From Comamonas composti DSM 21721 (lineage in GTDB: Bacteria; Pseudomonadota; Gammaproteobacteria; Burkholderiales; Burkholderiaceae_C): 64,000 bases of DNA. A program made the translations under genes and the position numbers. Where the stretch lies: the NCBI RefSeq assembly GCF_000429845.1, contig NZ_AUCQ01000013.1, positions 62,001 to 126,000 of the forward strand, read 5' to 3'. Under the pieces are notes generated by a model, which searched no databases, was not told the origin of the DNA, and saw only the letters and a list, made by a program, of their open reading frames with translations. Within the stretch, counting starts at the first letter, position 1. Every line of letters begins with the position of its first letter. This document shows, piece after piece, positions 7,879 to 15,622 of the stretch.

Positions 7879-9014
7879 AACGACGGGCACTGTCCGCGGT
7901 GTTGGGCCTGATTGCCGTACCGGCAGCAGTCGCTGCAATGGTGACCGCCAGTGTCTGGTCGTGGAACCTGCCGACGCATGTGCCGGAGCCCCGCGTGCCC
8001 GTCGACAACCCTATGTCGGCAGTGAAAGTCGAACTCGGGCGAAAGCTCTTCTACGACACTCGACTGTCTGGCAACGGCACCATGTCCTGCGCGTCATGCC
8101 ACCAGCAGAGCCGGGCCTTCACCGATGGCCGATCGCTGTCGGTGGGATCGATGGGAGAGCACACGCATCGCAATGCGCTGGGGCTCGCCAACAGTGCCTG
8201 GCATGCCACCTACAACTGGGCCAATCCAGCGCTGGTCTCGCTGGAGCAGCAGATGGAGATCCCGCTGTTTGGCGACGACCCCGTCGAGATGGGCGTCACC
8301 GACGCCAATCGACAGGAGGTTCTGGGTCGCTTGCGCAACGATCCGATCTATCCGCCATTGTTCCGGCAGTCTTTTCCCGACGACGCAGAGCCGCTGAGCA
8401 TGGCCACGGTGATCAAGGCCATCGCCGCCTTTCAGCGTTCCATGGTCTCCGTCGATAGCCGCTACGACCGCTACCTGCAGGGCAAGGAAGCACTCTCGGC
8501 TTCCGAGGATCGCGGCATGGTGCTGTTTTTCGGCGAGAAGGCCGAGTGCCACCACTGCCATGGCAGCTTCAATTTCAACGACCAGGTCCTCCACAAGAAG
8601 AGCCGCCTGGTCGAGACGCTGTTCCACAACAACGGCTTGTACAACGTCGATGGCAAGGGTGGCTATCCCTATCCGAACCGGGGCGTGTTCGAGGGCACTG
8701 CCAAGCCCGAGGACATGGGTGCCTTCCGGGCGCCGAGCCTGCGCAATGTCGAGGTTACCGCGCCCTACATGCACGACGGCAGCGTAGCCACGCTCGAAGA
8801 GGTCATCGAGCAGTACTCCCAGGGTGGCAAGGTCACGACCTCCGGCCCAAACCAGGGGGACGGCCGTCTGAATCCTCACAAGAGCGGCCTGATCTCCAGG
8901 ATCGACTTCACTGAGCAGGAAAAATTGGACCTGCTGAACTTTCTCAAGACCTTGACCGACGAGGGGTTCCTGAATGACCCCAAGTTGTCGAATCCGTGGG
9001 AGCAGGCACGGTGA
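7875..9014 (+). CDS. mbnH: MbnH-type di-haem enzyme (MauG/cytochrome c peroxidase superfamily)
   Basis: The 379-residue product has an N-terminal signal segment (about residues 5-27) and two c-type haem sites: CASCH at 72-76 and CHHCH at 225-229. The segment FRAPSLRNVEVTAPYMHDG (284-302) is the conserved di-haem peroxidase C-lobe signature. Within this superfamily MbnH forms a bis-Fe(IV) state and oxidises a tryptophan of MbnP rather than acting as a general peroxidase. Translational coupling to mbnP (ATGA overlap) fits that partnership. It acts in the periplasm. Confidence 0.9.
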   Translation: MKRRALSAVLGLIAVPAAVAAMVTASVWSWNLPTHVPEPRVPVDNPMSAVKVELGRKLFYDTRLSGNGTMSCASCHQQSRAFTDGRSLSVGSMGEHTHRNALGLANSAWHATYNWANPALVSLEQQMEIPLFGDDPVEMGVTDANRQEVLGRLRNDPIYPPLFRQSFPDDAEPLSMATVIKAIAAFQRSMVSVDSRYDRYLQGKEALSASEDRGMVLFFGEKAECHHCHGSFNFNDQVLHKKSRLVETLFHNNGLYNVDGKGGYPYPNRGVFEGTAKPEDMGAFRAPSLRNVEVTAPYMHDGSVATLEEVIEQYSQGGKVTTSGPNQGDGRLNPHKSGLISRIDFTEQEKLDLLNFLKTLTDEGFLNDPKLSNPWEQAR

Positions 9015-9208
9015 GCACGGTTGTTCAAAGGAAGCATGGTTCTACTACTGGAAAAAGGAGGCTGCCTATCGAGAAGACGAGTCCACGATTTGATCGAACC
9101 AGGTGCGACGTCGGTTGCGAGTCACAGGCCAACACCCACCGTCACTGGCGGTAGCCTGGCGAATGCGACGTTCACCATCCCTGTTTTTCCAATTTCAAGG
9201 AGTTACTC

Positions 9209-9304
9209 ATGAAGATCAAAGTCACCAAGAAAACCACGATGACCGTCGCCGGACGCGCAGGTGCTTGCTGCGCTTCGTGCTGCGCACCGGTTGGCGTGAA
9301 CTAA
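9209..9304 (+). CDS. mbnA: Methanobactin precursor peptide MbnA (31 residues)
   Basis: A very strong site AAGGAG lies five bases upstream of ATG 9209 and opens a 31-codon gene. The lysine-rich leader MKIKVTKKTTMTVAGRA matches the MbnA leader layout (alternating hydrophobic/basic strand ending in GRA). The core is GACCASCCAPVGVN, with four cysteines arranged as two CC-A units. MbnBC converts selected cysteines of MbnA into an oxazolone plus a neighbouring thioamide, giving a Cu(I) chelator. The most economical reading is that the cysteines of the repeated CCA units are modified, but which ones is inference. A 12-bp hairpin follows the stop, then mbnB. The gene is too short for usual annotation thresholds. 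Confidence 0.9.
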   Translation: MKIKVTKKTTMTVAGRAGACCASCCAPVGVN

Positions 9305-9310
9305 GCCGGG

Positions 9311-9342
9311 CCCACCACTGGCAGTGCCTCGCCGGTGGTGGG
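9311..9342 (+). terminator. Hairpin between mbnA and mbnB, probable processing or partial-termination signal
   Basis: Arms CCCACCACTGGC (9311-9322) and GCCGGTGGTGGG (9331-9342) pair over 12 positions with one G-U, around an 8-base loop, followed by TTCTTT. The U tract is weak, so readthrough to mbnB is expected. Such a hairpin would let the precursor message exceed that of the enzymes, as seen in many RiPP operons. Confidence 0.65.
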
Positions 9343-9364
9343 TTCTTTCATGGGAGGGAACGCC

Positions 9365-10189
9365 ATGCGCATGGGATTCAACTACACCCTGGGTGACACC
9401 GCACCCCTGGTCAGGCGACTGTTGGCCTCAGGCAGGATCGACTATGTTGAACTACTGATAGACAACTTCCTGGCGGTGCCGCCGGAAGAGCTAGCTCGGG
9501 GCTTTGATGCCCCAGTGGGCTTTCACATCATGTTTTCCAAGTTCATCGAGAACGATGAGGCGTCATTGGAAAGCATGGCCATCCGATTGCGCCGCCTAAT
9601 CGACCTTTTCAAGCCGCTCTACGTATCCGACCATATTGCGCGCTTCAACCACGAAGGACGCCAACTCTATCACCTGGCCGAGATCGACTACGTGGCGGAC
9701 TACGAGCAGGTGCGGCGCCGAGTGGACTGGTGGCAGCAGAAGCTCGGCTGTCGTCTTCACCTGGAGAATTATCCGTCCATCATGGACGGCGGACGTGATG
9801 CACCTCACTTCCACGAGCGACTGAGCCGCGACACGGGTGCCGGCGTGCTGTTTGACGTCTCCAATGCGGTGTGCGCCCATTTGAACTGCGGTGTTCCGCT
9901 GGAAGCCTGGGAAGGCATCATCGAAAGCAGCCGCCATTTCCACGTCGCTGGCTACAACCTGTCCATTCTGGCACCGCATCTGGTAGTGGATACACACGAT
10001 CGAGGCCTGTCCGATGAGACGCTCGGCTTCCTGGAGCGCTGCCGCGCGCGTTTCGATACGACCGGCGCCACCATGACCTACGAACGCGACGATAACTTCG
10101 TCGAAGCGGAGATCGAGCACGATCTCGACCGCCTGCAACATTTGTTCGCTCGCTCATCTGTGGAGGTGCCTGATGCACCGCGTGTCTAA
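9365..10189 (+). CDS. mbnB: MbnB, multinuclear iron oxidase subunit of the methanobactin synthase (DUF692/MNIO family)
   Basis: The start MRMGFNYTLGD at 9365 follows GGGAGGGA; a GTG at 9335 lies inside the preceding hairpin and is rejected. The 274-residue TIM-barrel protein shows the metal-ligand-bearing segments of the family: GFHIMFSKF near 52-60, YVSDHIARF near 81-89, LHLENYPS near 134-141, VLFDVSNAV near 160-168 and SRHFHVAGYN near 186-195. With MbnC it oxidises MbnA cysteines to oxazolone/thioamide pairs using a multi-iron centre. BufB and other MNIO enzymes are relatives, but the adjacent mbnC, mbnM and the MbnA-like peptide make MbnB the best call. It overlaps mbnC by 17 bases. Confidence 0.93.
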   Translation: MRMGFNYTLGDTAPLVRRLLASGRIDYVELLIDNFLAVPPEELARGFDAPVGFHIMFSKFIENDEASLESMAIRLRRLIDLFKPLYVSDHIARFNHEGRQLYHLAEIDYVADYEQVRRRVDWWQQKLGCRLHLENYPSIMDGGRDAPHFHERLSRDTGAGVLFDVSNAVCAHLNCGVPLEAWEGIIESSRHFHVAGYNLSILAPHLVVDTHDRGLSDETLGFLERCRARFDTTGATMTYERDDNFVEAEIEHDLDRLQHLFARSSVEVPDAPRV

Positions 10190-10751
10190 TACCCGAGTGA
10201 TCGATGCGGATCTGCTGGATGCCTTGACGGTGCCCGTGCGCCAAGGGGACTACCCGCGAGATTCCCGTTCATTCGTACGTATCGATACCAGCCTGCGAGT
10301 CTACTGGCACACGCTGTTTGATATTTGTCCTGGCTTACTGGAGCTATCCGGGCCAGATGGCTTGGCAATCTTCCGGCCTTTTATGGCGTGGGCGAACGAG
10401 CAGAAGCTCTCGTTGAACTGGACTTACTACCTGTGGGTCGACGTGTGGCTTCAGCAGTCGACCTTTCATGAGCAAGTCGATATGGAATTGCGCTATGCCC
10501 TGATGGGAGCGTCGGCTGCGCGCTGGGCCACAGGTGACCGCTCTGAAGCGCAGGGAATTATTCTGGGTGGCGACGATCTTCCCGACCTGGTGTGTGGCTG
10601 GAAGACTACGACGCTTGAAGGCGGACGGGAGATCGAACAAATTAAACTTGAATCGCCTCTGCCGGCGCCGGATGGTCCCTATGGCTATTTCCTAGTGCCA
10701 GGCAGGTCGCTCGACGACGGGTTTCCGGGCTGGTCGCCCATCCCACGGTGA
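10173..10751 (+). CDS. mbnC: MbnC, partner subunit of the methanobactin synthase
   Basis: This 192-residue protein contains the segments SLRVYWHTLFDICPGLLEL and FRPFMAWANEQKLSLNW, which are typical of MbnC, the substrate-recruiting partner that forms a heterodimer with MbnB and binds the MbnA leader. GGAGG lies just before the ATG, inside the end of mbnB. The 17-base overlap with mbnB and the TGATG junction with mbnM imply tight stoichiometric coupling. No catalytic motif of its own is visible, as expected for this family. Confidence 0.9.
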   Translation: MHRVSNTRVIDADLLDALTVPVRQGDYPRDSRSFVRIDTSLRVYWHTLFDICPGLLELSGPDGLAIFRPFMAWANEQKLSLNWTYYLWVDVWLQQSTFHEQVDMELRYALMGASAARWATGDRSEAQGIILGGDDLPDLVCGWKTTTLEGGREIEQIKLESPLPAPDGPYGYFLVPGRSLDDGFPGWSPIPR

Positions 10752-12073
10752 TGCACGTGACATTGCCTCTCTCCATCCGTACTGGCGCCTTCTGGCAAGG
10801 CTTTGCCGCCTTGCTGCTGGCTTTCGGCGTAGCTCAGTTATTGCTGCAGGTGGACGTGGTCATGCTGGGGCAGCGTGCTCCTGGCAGCCCCGGTGCCTAC
10901 GTGATGCTCACGCGGCTGGTTCTGATCGATCTGGTGGTCACGATGGCCTATGGTGCCGTGGCGTCCGTCACCATCGCTCACGCGGCGCGCGAAGGCGATG
11001 CATCGCTGGCCATCCGCAGGGCGATGGGGCTGGCGGGCCTGATCGGGGTTCTGTTGCTGGGAGCGGGGTGGATCGCCTACCCACTGCTGGCGCCCTGGGT
11101 GGCTGGTGGCGATGCGACGCTAGTGAGGATGCTTGAGCTGGCAATCCCCTGGTTTGTGGTCGGGGCTCCATTTCGCATGCTCAATGCTTGTGCAGCTTTC
11201 GCCCTACACGCCACCCAGCGGGGTGCCTGGGTAGTGCGTTGGAAACTGTGCGAGGTGGCCCTCAAAGTCGTCATGAACGTAGTGTTCCTGGATTTGTGGG
11301 AAGCAGGTTTCGCAGGTTGTTTCATGGCTTCGCTGTTAGTTCATGCTGTGTCGACGTGTTGGGTACTGTGGCATCTCCGCCGGCAGACAGGCGGTCTGCC
11401 GGCTTTTCCACCGCTGGGCTGGAGCCGCAAGCAGGTAGTCGAAAGCGCCTGGGAGGCGAAGCGCATACTGGCGCTGCAGTTGCTGGGTTTGCTGACGATC
11501 AGTTTGTTCGCTTCGCCCATGATTTCAACGGTGACGACAGCACGTCTGGATGCCTTTGCTGCGGGCCTGGCACTGGCGATGTTCGTCTTCTCACCCTTGG
11601 CCGCGTTTTTGCGTTTTCTCGCCATTCGTTTTTCGGGTCGATCCGCTGCCGACCTCTTTGTGCTGATGCGTGAGCTGCTGTTCTATGGTGTGCCCGCAGC
11701 CGTTATCGCGGGTTTGCTCCTGTCGTGGGGACAGCACTGGCTTGGTCGGGCCGTGTACGCGCAAGAAGGAGCATGGTGGTCCGTGTTTGTCTGGTCGCTG
11801 GCATTCTCATTGCCGGTGCGTGTAGCTGGCACTGTTCTACGCGCGGGCTTACAAAGCCGCGGCGGCTTTAACGAGGTGGCCAAGACCGACATCCTGCTGG
11901 GGTGGGGGCTTGGGCTACCTGTCATTGCGGTCGGCCTTGGGCTCGACCTACCGATACTGGCATATGCCTTCCTCTGGTTGCCAGAAGTTGCGGTGGTGGC
12001 ATGGCTGGCCCTCCGATACAGGGCAACGTCCACCGCGGGCGATTCACCCGTTGCTGCGGTTGAGAACTCATGA
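10751..12073 (+). CDS. mbnM: MbnM, MATE-type methanobactin exporter
   Basis: The ATG at 10751 overlaps the mbnC stop (TGATG), which is preferred to the GTG one codon earlier. The 440-residue product is strongly hydrophobic with about 12 predicted membrane segments and the general look of MATE transporters (for example LLLQVDVVMLGQRAPGSPGAY near the N-terminus). In methanobactin operons this gene exports the apo-compound from the cytoplasm, with secondary transport energised by Na+ or H+ in the family. It is coupled to the next gene by an ATGA overlap at 12070. Confidence 0.88.
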   Translation: MHVTLPLSIRTGAFWQGFAALLLAFGVAQLLLQVDVVMLGQRAPGSPGAYVMLTRLVLIDLVVTMAYGAVASVTIAHAAREGDASLAIRRAMGLAGLIGVLLLGAGWIAYPLLAPWVAGGDATLVRMLELAIPWFVVGAPFRMLNACAAFALHATQRGAWVVRWKLCEVALKVVMNVVFLDLWEAGFAGCFMASLLVHAVSTCWVLWHLRRQTGGLPAFPPLGWSRKQVVESAWEAKRILALQLLGLLTISLFASPMISTVTTARLDAFAAGLALAMFVFSPLAAFLRFLAIRFSGRSAADLFVLMRELLFYGVPAAVIAGLLLSWGQHWLGRAVYAQEGAWWSVFVWSLAFSLPVRVAGTVLRAGLQSRGGFNEVAKTDILLGWGLGLPVIAVGLGLDLPILAYAFLWLPEVAVVAWLALRYRATSTAGDSPVAAVENS

Positions 12074-13716
12074 TGCGAATGACCCACCGATTGGCCCTCT
12101 CGTGCCTCCTGCTGTTGACCCTTCTCCACGCCGGTCAGGCGGCGGCCCACGCCTTCCTGATCGAAACCACGCCGGAGGACGGTACTGAATTGCATGCGTC
12201 GCCCGATCAAGTTGTGCTGCGATTCAACGAGGCGGTAGCGCCCGCGCGCATCGATTTGCTCAACGCGCAAGACGACGTGCTGACTTCCAGGGCCGACTGG
12301 ACGGTTGAGCGCGATACGGTGCGCCTGATCCCTCCCCGAGCAATGGCTACAGGCGTGTACCGGGTCGCCTATCGGGTCACGTCCGCCGATGGGCACCCGG
12401 TGGTGGGGCACATCGAGTTCGGCGTCGGAGTCAAGCCTGATCAGGGGCCAACGGCAGAAGCATCCGAAGGCGGCGTGGAATGGATGGCGGTGTTGGTGCG
12501 CGCGATCCACTACTTCGCGGTCCTGGCGGGCATGGGTGGGGGTCTGTTCTGGGCGTTCGTGCTCTCTGGGGAGGGACGCCGACCGGCGGACGCAGTCCGG
12601 CACAATCTGGTGTGGATGATCTTGCTCGCCGCCTGGTCGGGTGTACTGCTGACCGGGCTCAGCGGCGCGGTACTTGATGGCGGTGGCGCTCTGGCTTTGC
12701 TTACCGCTCGCGCCTGGTCCGTGGGTGCGGGGACCTCCACCGCCGTGGCATCGGTTGCGGTGCTGCTGGGTGCGCTGTTGTCGCTGGCGGGGCTGTGGCA
12801 GCGACGCACCTGCGTCGGCCTGCTACTGCTCTCCTGCGGGGCGTTGATGGGAGCGCTCTCTTTCGCAGTGACAGGCCATATCGGAACGGCACCGCCTCGG
12901 ATGCTGAGCATACCCCTGGTATTCCTGCATGGCCTGGCAGCGATGTTCTGGGTTGGCGCCCTGTGGCCATTGTCTGTTGTTCTGCGCGACGAGACCGGGC
13001 CGCAGGTACTGGGCACCGTCCATCGCTTCTCCCGCATCGCGGTGATTGCGGTCGGGGCGCTGGTCGCTACCGGGGTAGGCATGAGCTTTCTGCAGTCGGT
13101 TCTTTCTGTCGAGGCGGTGACGCAGACAGGCTACGGTGCGCTCTGGGGTGTCAAGATTCTGGTGGTGTCGTTGTTGATCGGCATTGCGTTGTGGAACCGT
13201 ATCGTTGCCACACCGAGGCTGTACACCGGCGAGCGCGCGGCGAGCTTGAAGCTGCGTCGTAACGTGCTCATTGAGACGGCACTGGTGACTGCCGTGCTGA
13301 CGCTGACCGCGACCTTTGCACTGACACCGCCGCCGCGCACGCTACCGCAGTTCGCACCAAGGGTTCCGATGGCCAGCGAACCGCCACGCTATTCAACCGT
13401 AGTCACCTCGGGCGGCTGGACCGCGCTGGTCGACGTGCTGCCGGCGCGCGTGGGTGGCAACCGAATGCAGATCATGCTGACGGATGCCGATGGGCAAGGC
13501 CTGACGACTGGGCTGATATCCGAATGGACCCAGGCGGGCAACGCTGATTCCCCAGCCCCCATCGTCGTTGCACACGACCTGCAGATGACCGGCGACGTCA
13601 CTCTGCCAGCGCCAGGACGCTGGCGGGTGCGCCTGCGCTGGGAGGACTCTGATGGCAGCACCCGCGTCATGCGGCTGACCGTGCCGATTCCTCCTGATGC
13701 TGCTGATCCCCCCTGA
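12070..13716 (+). CDS. copCD: CopC-CopD fusion protein, copper handling across the inner membrane
   Basis: The 548-residue protein joins two domains. After a signal peptide (cleavage near AAAHA) the mature N-terminus starts with histidine, AHAFLIETTPEDG, and the CopC beta-barrel runs to about residue 120 with the copper-site region TSADGHPVVGHIEF. A CopD membrane domain with about eight segments fills roughly residues 135-430, followed by a soluble C-terminal domain (about 435-548). Separate or fused CopC/CopD proteins bind periplasmic Cu and import or deliver it. Its ATGA overlap with mbnM places it in the methanobactin transcript and suggests it takes copper released from the chelator; that is inference. 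Confidence 0.88.
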   Translation: MMRMTHRLALSCLLLLTLLHAGQAAAHAFLIETTPEDGTELHASPDQVVLRFNEAVAPARIDLLNAQDDVLTSRADWTVERDTVRLIPPRAMATGVYRVAYRVTSADGHPVVGHIEFGVGVKPDQGPTAEASEGGVEWMAVLVRAIHYFAVLAGMGGGLFWAFVLSGEGRRPADAVRHNLVWMILLAAWSGVLLTGLSGAVLDGGGALALLTARAWSVGAGTSTAVASVAVLLGALLSLAGLWQRRTCVGLLLLSCGALMGALSFAVTGHIGTAPPRMLSIPLVFLHGLAAMFWVGALWPLSVVLRDETGPQVLGTVHRFSRIAVIAVGALVATGVGMSFLQSVLSVEAVTQTGYGALWGVKILVVSLLIGIALWNRIVATPRLYTGERAASLKLRRNVLIETALVTAVLTLTATFALTPPPRTLPQFAPRVPMASEPPRYSTVVTSGGWTALVDVLPARVGGNRMQIMLTDADGQGLTTGLISEWTQAGNADSPAPIVVAHDLQMTGDVTLPAPGRWRVRLRWEDSDGSTRVMRLTVPIPPDAADPP

Positions 13717-13778
13717 AGAGGCCGGCTAGAGCCCCTTCGAAGCTTTTCAATCACTTGACCCATAAGGAGTTATTTCTC

Positions 13779-14270
13779 ATGAAGCGACTGATCACACTGG
13801 CAACTGCGATTGCCCTGTGCGCGGCGGGAACGGCGTTCGCCCACGGCTACAAGGCTGGCCCGATCGAAATCGACCACCCGTGGTCGCGAGCCACTGTCGC
13901 CGCTGTCCCAACCGGGGTGGTGTACTTCGTCCTGCGCAATCCGAGCCAGGAAGAAGACCGTCTTGTAGCCGTCTCGACGCCGGCAGCCGAAAAGGCCGAG
14001 CTTCACACACACATCCGCGACGGCGATGTGATGCGCATGCGCAAGGTGGATGCCGTTGAGGTCGCACCGGCATCGACCACTGCACTGGAACCTGGTGGCC
14101 TGCACGTGATGCTGATTGGATTGAAGCAGCCATTGGTGAAGGGCAAGGCTTTCCCGCTCACACTGGTTTTCGAGGAGGCGGGACCCGTAACTGTTCAAGT
14201 CGATGTGCAGGGTGCGACAGACAAAGCACCATCACATACTGGGAGTGGTCGGGACGGACACACCCACTAA
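13779..14270 (+). CDS. PCuAC family periplasmic copper chaperone
   Basis: Start 13779 is set by AAGGAG upstream and a clean signal peptide (residues 1-21, TAFAHG). The 163-residue product carries the PCuAC metal-binding pattern: HTHIRDGDVMRMRKV, with His and Met ligands, then LHVML about 20 residues later, matching the H(M)X10MX21HXM layout in outline. The tail is His-rich (HTGSGRDGHTH), giving a second possible Cu site. PCuAC proteins deliver Cu(I) to the CuA centre of cytochrome oxidase. As the last gene of the cluster, 62 bases after copCD, it probably hands over acquired copper. Confidence 0.88.
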   Translation: MKRLITLATAIALCAAGTAFAHGYKAGPIEIDHPWSRATVAAVPTGVVYFVLRNPSQEEDRLVAVSTPAAEKAELHTHIRDGDVMRMRKVDAVEVAPASTTALEPGGLHVMLIGLKQPLVKGKAFPLTLVFEEAGPVTVQVDVQGATDKAPSHTGSGRDGHTH

Positions 14271-14426
14271 TTCTCATTTTTTTTGGTAGTTGCCAAGCCC
14301 AGTCTTATCGTGAGCAATCACCCAGCACTGCTCAAGCGCTCCTGCAAGAAGGGTGGAGGACTTAGGTTGAAGGAAGTCGCCTCTTTTAGTCAGGCGAAGG
14401 CGACTACCTCACCAAGGAAAGTTGAA

Positions 14427-15332
14427 GTGGAACTGAGACACCTTCGCTACTTTGCCGTCTTGGCAGAGGAGCTTCACTTCACGCACGCGGCTGAGCGCTT
14501 ACATATCGAGCAACCACCCCTTTCCCGGGCGATCAAAGAACTGGAGGAAGAGCTTGGGGTTGTTCTCTTCGATCGAGACCGCAGAGGGACGAAGCTGACT
14601 GCTGCTGGTGTCGCCTTTCTGCAGGATACCCGCCGGCTGTTCACTGTTCTCGAGCAGGCGCGAGAGAATGCCAAAGCCGTCGCCGCCGGTGCGCGTGGAA
14701 GCCTTCGTATCGCTGTCTCCGATGGCGCGACCGATCCTCGATTCTCAGAGTTCTTGGCCCGTTGTCGAGCCGAAGAACCGGAGATCGAACTACGCCTGTC
14801 GGAAGTTCCATTGGCAGACCAATTGCGGGGCCTGCGCTCTGGCGACTTCATGATCGGCTTGGCGCACACTTCGGATGTCGGCGAGGGCATCATAGCGGAG
14901 CCAATCTGGCGAGATCCCCTGGTAATAGCCGTGCCGGCCCGGCATGAACTTCTTGCTCATAAGGAAGTGCCCCTCCATGAACTCGGTGGCCATCCGCTCG
15001 TCTTGTGCGACCAACATATCTGTGAGGGCTACTGCCGCGAATTGACACGGCTGCTCGGGCCTCTGGAACACCGGCAAAACGTCGTTGAGCATGTGACCTC
15101 ACTGGAGATGATGCTCACGCTGGTCGGCGCAGGGTATGGGGTCGGCTTCATGGCAGCGACCAAGATTCCAGTCAGCCAAAGGCCTGATATCGTAATCCGC
15201 CCCTTGGCCGTGGAATCGGCGGTCATCACGACCTATCTACTTCGGTCCGACAATGGTGATCTGTCAGCTTCGTTGGAACGATTTATCGTTCGCCTGCGCG
15301 AAAGTGTCATACCCAATTCGCGCAAGACTTAA
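14427..15332 (+). CDS. LysR-type transcriptional regulator
   Basis: The GTG at 14427 is preferred because MELRHLRYFAVLAEELHFTHAAERLHIEQPPLSRAIK is the standard LysR N-terminus, AAGGAAA sits upstream and the length (301 residues) is normal; the frame from 14283 adds 48 unlikely residues. The winged HTH spans about residues 3-60 and the remainder is a substrate-binding domain. It lies 156 bases after the copper chaperone on the same strand, so it could control the cargo, but its relatives mostly sense small aromatic or organic ligands. Its stop overlaps the convergent XRE gene by four bases. Confidence 0.85.
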   Translation: MELRHLRYFAVLAEELHFTHAAERLHIEQPPLSRAIKELEEELGVVLFDRDRRGTKLTAAGVAFLQDTRRLFTVLEQARENAKAVAAGARGSLRIAVSDGATDPRFSEFLARCRAEEPEIELRLSEVPLADQLRGLRSGDFMIGLAHTSDVGEGIIAEPIWRDPLVIAVPARHELLAHKEVPLHELGGHPLVLCDQHICEGYCRELTRLLGPLEHRQNVVEHVTSLEMMLTLVGAGYGVGFMAATKIPVSQRPDIVIRPLAVESAVITTYLLRSDNGDLSASLERFIVRLRESVIPNSRKT

Positions 15333-15622
15333 GACTTGGGAGCGGAACCTAAATTGCGCTCGGTCGCTGCCATCAACTCGGTGCCGCTTATCTCAAGCGC
15401 TGTGGCAATCCTCAGTACCAGGGCTAACGAGGGTGAATGCTCCCCTCGTTCGATCTTGCCCATATGCGAACGCTCAACTCCGGCCAGCGCGGTCAATTCT
15501 TCCTGAGCGCCCCCCAGTTCTAAGCGAAATGTGCGCACAGCGATGCCAAACGCCAAGGCCGGCTTGGCTTCGTATCTGACTGTGCCTGGGGGGCGACCTC
15601 GTTGAACAGTGCGCTTCTGCAT
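15329..15622 (-). CDS. XRE-family helix-turn-helix regulator
   Basis: This 97-residue protein is mostly one Cro/CI-type HTH domain: FGIAVRTFRLELGGAQEELTALAGVERSHMGKIERGEHSPSLALVLRIATAL at about residues 24-75. The N-terminus is basic (QKRTVQRGRPPG). It is convergent with the LysR gene. Small XRE regulators of this kind are common near integrase ends of mobile elements; its target is unknown. Confidence 0.8.
   Translation of the reverse strand: MQKRTVQRGRPPGTVRYEAKPALAFGIAVRTFRLELGGAQEELTALAGVERSHMGKIERGEHSPSLALVLRIATALEISGTELMAATERNLGSAPKS

Noticed and set aside
9335-9364. Upstream GTG start for mbnB
   Set aside because: It lies inside the stem of the mbnA-mbnB hairpin, and the ATG at 9365 has a better ribosome site.
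9365-10189. Reading mbnB as a bufferin-type (BufB) MNIO enzyme
   Set aside because: The adjacent 31-residue GRA-leader peptide, MbnC, MbnM and MbnP/MbnH fit methanobactin; BufA-like precursors are much longer with a signal peptide. A phylogeny would settle it.
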